Shown here in pieces: positions 61,005 through 64,000 of a stretch of DNA of 64,000 nt. The translations under genes were made by a program, and so were the position numbers. The stretch covers positions 248,001 through 312,000 of the forward strand of contig JAGGNK010006548.1 of the NCBI GenBank assembly GCA_017590115.1, written 5' to 3'. Each line of letters begins with the position of its first letter. Position 1 is the stretch's first letter. This DNA comes from Montifringilla adamsi. Taxonomy: Eukaryota > Chordata > Aves > Passeriformes > Passeridae. The notes under the pieces are model-generated. The model was not told the origin of the DNA. It saw only the letters and a list, made by a program, of their open reading frames with translations, and made no database searches.

Positions 61005-64000
61005 TTGCCCTGGAAGAAATTAAGAGATTAATTATCAACGTGAAACAATGGCAAAAATTAAATTGACAAGGCAGAAAGCCTTCTTGCTTCAGAGACAGAC
61101 ATTTTGTTTTGCTTTTTAAGTGTGAAGAGCTGAAGTCAAGGAGGATCCAGAATAAGAGAATTTCAGGTCAATCCAATACCATATATTGAGTGTGTGTGAG
61201 AATATTCTAGGATATGGAGGTCAACAGCAACCAAATACCCCATCCCGAAGCCAGAAAATTGATCAAACTTTAAAAGCAGGGAGGCAGCATGTTAATTGTT
61301 TGCAGAGAAAGGCCCTTCAACTCTTCTAATTACCAAATGATGTCTGAGAGTTACTTAGGGAGTGTGTTTTAGCAATTTGGCAAATATTTTGTCAGATCAG
61401 TAGCACAGAACACCACATTTCAGTGCCCGTGAATATTTCCCATCTCATCTCAATTACTATTATAGATGCAGACAATGCATATTAAAATATTTTAACTTAA
61501 TCTAACATTTACTTATCTTGATGGCATTTTGCTTGCTTATGATGCGTTTTGTTAGCTGTAATGAAAAGGAGTAAAATAGGATGATAGGGAGGAAAAAAAA
61601 GCCCAAAACAGCTGTTAGGAAAACAAGAAAGATTTGACATTCCTGACACCACCATGATAATCCTTCATGGGCAAGGAGATTGCATTTCCTTCCCCTTCTT
61701 TGAAGCCTGGGTTTGCTGATGGGAAAAAAATAACTGTAATGGATTGTGACCAGACATACTCAGAATATAAACTCTGTGTGAGTGGAACTGAACTGCTCTG
61801 CTGAAAATAAAATGCAAATCAGAAACTTTCACACATTCTTACAATCCTAGGGATTCACTTTTGGAAATGTGCTAGTGGAGTGGTCTTAGCAATGCTGTAG
61901 AAATCACCGAACAGCAATAGTTTAAAACATTCCCAAAGGTGGTGCAAAGTGAGCCAGAATTGCACAGAACTAATATTTGACTCAGCTTTATTATGTGATG
62001 TCTCAGATTCAGATCCCTTGCTGGCATTTAATCAAGGTTATTGAACATTTTGGACTCAACAAAATGAGGCTGAAATTTGGAAGTCCTAAGAGATCTGACT
62101 CCATATAATTATTTGTATCAGCATTGAAGATAATAAAATACATATTTGAGTGTTTTTGGATTATAGAACCATAGTATGCTTGGCTAAGGTGATGAGAAAG
62201 CTGAATTTTCTCTGCATTTTTCGATTTATTGTTAATTACGATGAAGTTTCGCTCTATAAATTGTACTGACACTCAGAATTTTTAAATGTATGCCAATTTT
62301 CTGTAATAATTTATTAAAAAATGTGCAGAAGTGCTTCACAGAGGAAAATAATAAAACTATTTAGGAAAGATTTATTGCACTTCAAGTGGTGGAGAATCTA
62401 TGTCCTAAGATCATTATTATTTTGCCTTTCTGCTCCCACATCTGACAATGCATGCGGGCGGATTTACCAGTGGATATTCAACAGCTAAGGTTTATAAAAC
62501 ACATAGATCACTTGTAAAAGATTGTTTACGTTGACATAAAGCTTGCTGAGACTCATCTCTTTTCGTCCCAAAACACTCTTTCATGTTCTCACATTTCAGC
62601 GCTCTCCAGAGCAGAGGTGCACAGACAGACACATCGGGGTGCACAACTGAACCCCATCATGCAAAATCCCATAATGATTTATGACAGTGCCTTAATCATC
62701 AGGTAAAGATGGAGGCAGGAAAATAAATAATTTAAAACTCACAAAGAATTTAAGGAAATAATGATAATAATGTAATTGGTAACAATGAAGTACTGATGTT
62801 CTCATTCAGGTTTCCTTTGTTCTACTCCAAAGAGGAAAATTAACAAGAAAGACTTGAAGACAGAAATGGCAAATTTAGAACAAAGGTTGAACTTGCAGTA
62901 AAGATTTTAGGCTGAAATAGACAAGAAACAGATAGACTTTTATAAAGAGCTCTTTGCACAGGTTTCTGACCTTTTCAGATACAAAGGTTCCCACATTGCA
63001 GCAGGATGTGAAAATTTGCCAGCATCCTGGTGAATCTTCCTCACTTAATTTTTCCCAGTTCCTAATTTCCTTAACATAGTCCTTATTTTCTCTGACAAAG
63101 AAATAAAATCTAATATTCTTTTAAGCATTTTTTTTAGTCTTTTAAAGCTGTATCACCCCTCTCCAGTGTCAACTTTTGGCAGCTCTCCTCTCCTTCGGAA
63201 AGAGGTGCTGAATAAAAAACAAACTCAAGATACACCCAGTCAAAGGAAGTATTATAAACTGCAGCTGCATAAAGTACCTGCCTTGATTCCTTTCATACAG
63301 GTGTCAAGACAAAATCACCTATTTAGTTTGGTGAAAACAGAGTTAAATCACTTATCAAACCCTTGTTATAGGAGCACAAAATATTTAGACAACATCACCT
63401 ACTACCAAGTGCTTGGTTTAGCATGTTGGATGAGCTGCAGGAAGTGTACTAATGAAATTACTGTCATTTGGGAAACAGCCCACTCTCTGGAAGCTTGCCT
63501 GGATGATTTGATCTGAATCCAACGTAACTTGGAATTTTTATCTTTTTTTTTTAAACTGAAACATAGAGTAATGCAAATATGTTAATGAACACTATCTTCA
63601 TAAAAACCTGCTGCTGTACTAAGATATTCCAGGTTGTTCAAGAATTTTAATTTTTAAGTCTGTAGGAAAATCAACTATTTTTGGCCCTCTTACCTGGAAT
63701 TATCATAGTAATGAAAGTCCCAGTTTCTCAGTTGAGAGTTGAAATGAAGCCTTTGCGCCCAGCAAGATTTAAGCCTTTGTATTATTGTGTTTTTGTCTCA
63801 CCATATGTTTAGAATATCACAAAAAACAGAATCACCTTGGCAACATTATTTCTACTGCTCCAGTGAGATAGTGGTTTTATATAACTGCTAGTACTGGTCA
63901 GTCCCTTAATTACGGCAGAGACCTGATAAAAATTAAGCATGTTTTTAAAACAGGGAGCTGCATCCTTAAAAAATGCTTCTAATTTTCATTTTCAGATCTA

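Larger units (their letters stand above)
56784..64000. other. unique AT-rich noncoding stretch
   Basis: No gene, CR1 or LTR recognised over 7.2 kb. T runs lie at 58505-58522 and 60452-60466, AT-rich simple sequence at 60452-60499 and an ATTC repeat at 60982-61004. The frames at 57814-58011, 58563-58757 and 63166-63516 (116 codons, the longest) contain no motif I can assign. Complex CpG-containing sequence at 62440-62640 might be regulatory. Confidence 0.55.

Noticed and set aside
63166..63516. 116-codon plus-strand frame
   Set aside because: No recognisable motif and no repeat match; a chance frame of this length is not surprising in 64 kb read in six frames. The first codon is not clearly placed in a start context.
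1..64000. CRISPR arrays, tRNA or rRNA genes, bacterial-type operons
   Set aside because: No regularly spaced repeats with unique spacers, no cloverleaf-like tRNA and no rRNA core sequence were seen. The content is vertebrate noncoding DNA.

Overview
The window looks like noncoding avian nuclear DNA, most probably from a passerine bird. The evidence is at least thirteen fragments of the chicken-repeat-1 (CR1) LINE, with the usual 3' end pattern of a GGTCCCTTCCAACC-like block followed by ATTCTRTGAT-like repeats, plus one solo endogenous-retrovirus LTR of a type common in songbirds. Between the repeats lies AT-rich sequence with many short microsatellites. I found no protein-coding gene, rRNA, tRNA, CRISPR array or bacterial-type operon. 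The many 60-175 codon open frames are what random AT-rich sequence and CR1 debris would give. The only frames with recognisable protein similarity are broken pieces of the CR1 ORF2 polyprotein (near 13.3, 18.8 and 56.2 kb).

Layout: 0-5.3 kb holds a T/G tract, a GC-rich patch at 1.4-1.8 kb, a TC/TA microsatellite, two short CR1 3' ends, an (AATCA)n microsatellite and a GC-rich CR1 of about 620 bp. A short N gap lies at 5.57 kb, flanked by a near-duplicate. 5.6-12.7 kb is mostly plain unique sequence with a possible decayed coding remnant at 9.3-9.8 kb. 12.7-14.0 kb has two CR1 copies, one with an in-frame internal deletion. 18.8-20.1 kb has two CR1 copies tail to tail. 20.9-26.9 kb has T/G tracts, a hexamer microsatellite and a 39-bp tandem duplication. 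The solo LTR is at 32.2-32.8 kb. 36-37 kb and 41-47 kb hold short CR1 ends. 48.4-48.6 kb has an exact 74-bp duplication around a 44-T tract with a G-quadruplex motif. 56.0-56.8 kb is the longest CR1 fragment. The rest, especially 46.5-46.9, 50.8-51.3 and 53.3-53.5 kb, is unique AT-rich sequence that may include conserved regulatory elements, but sequence alone cannot show that.

Nothing here works as a gene system. I see no convincing new biological system. The most informative points are two homopolymer-centred duplications that look like assembly faults, a CR1 copy deleted in frame between two LRELG-coding sites, an intact solo LTR with a near-perfect target duplication, and a pair of newly formed hairpins inside one CR1 copy. 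Subfamily names are not given because the calls rest on remembered consensus features, not on a database search.
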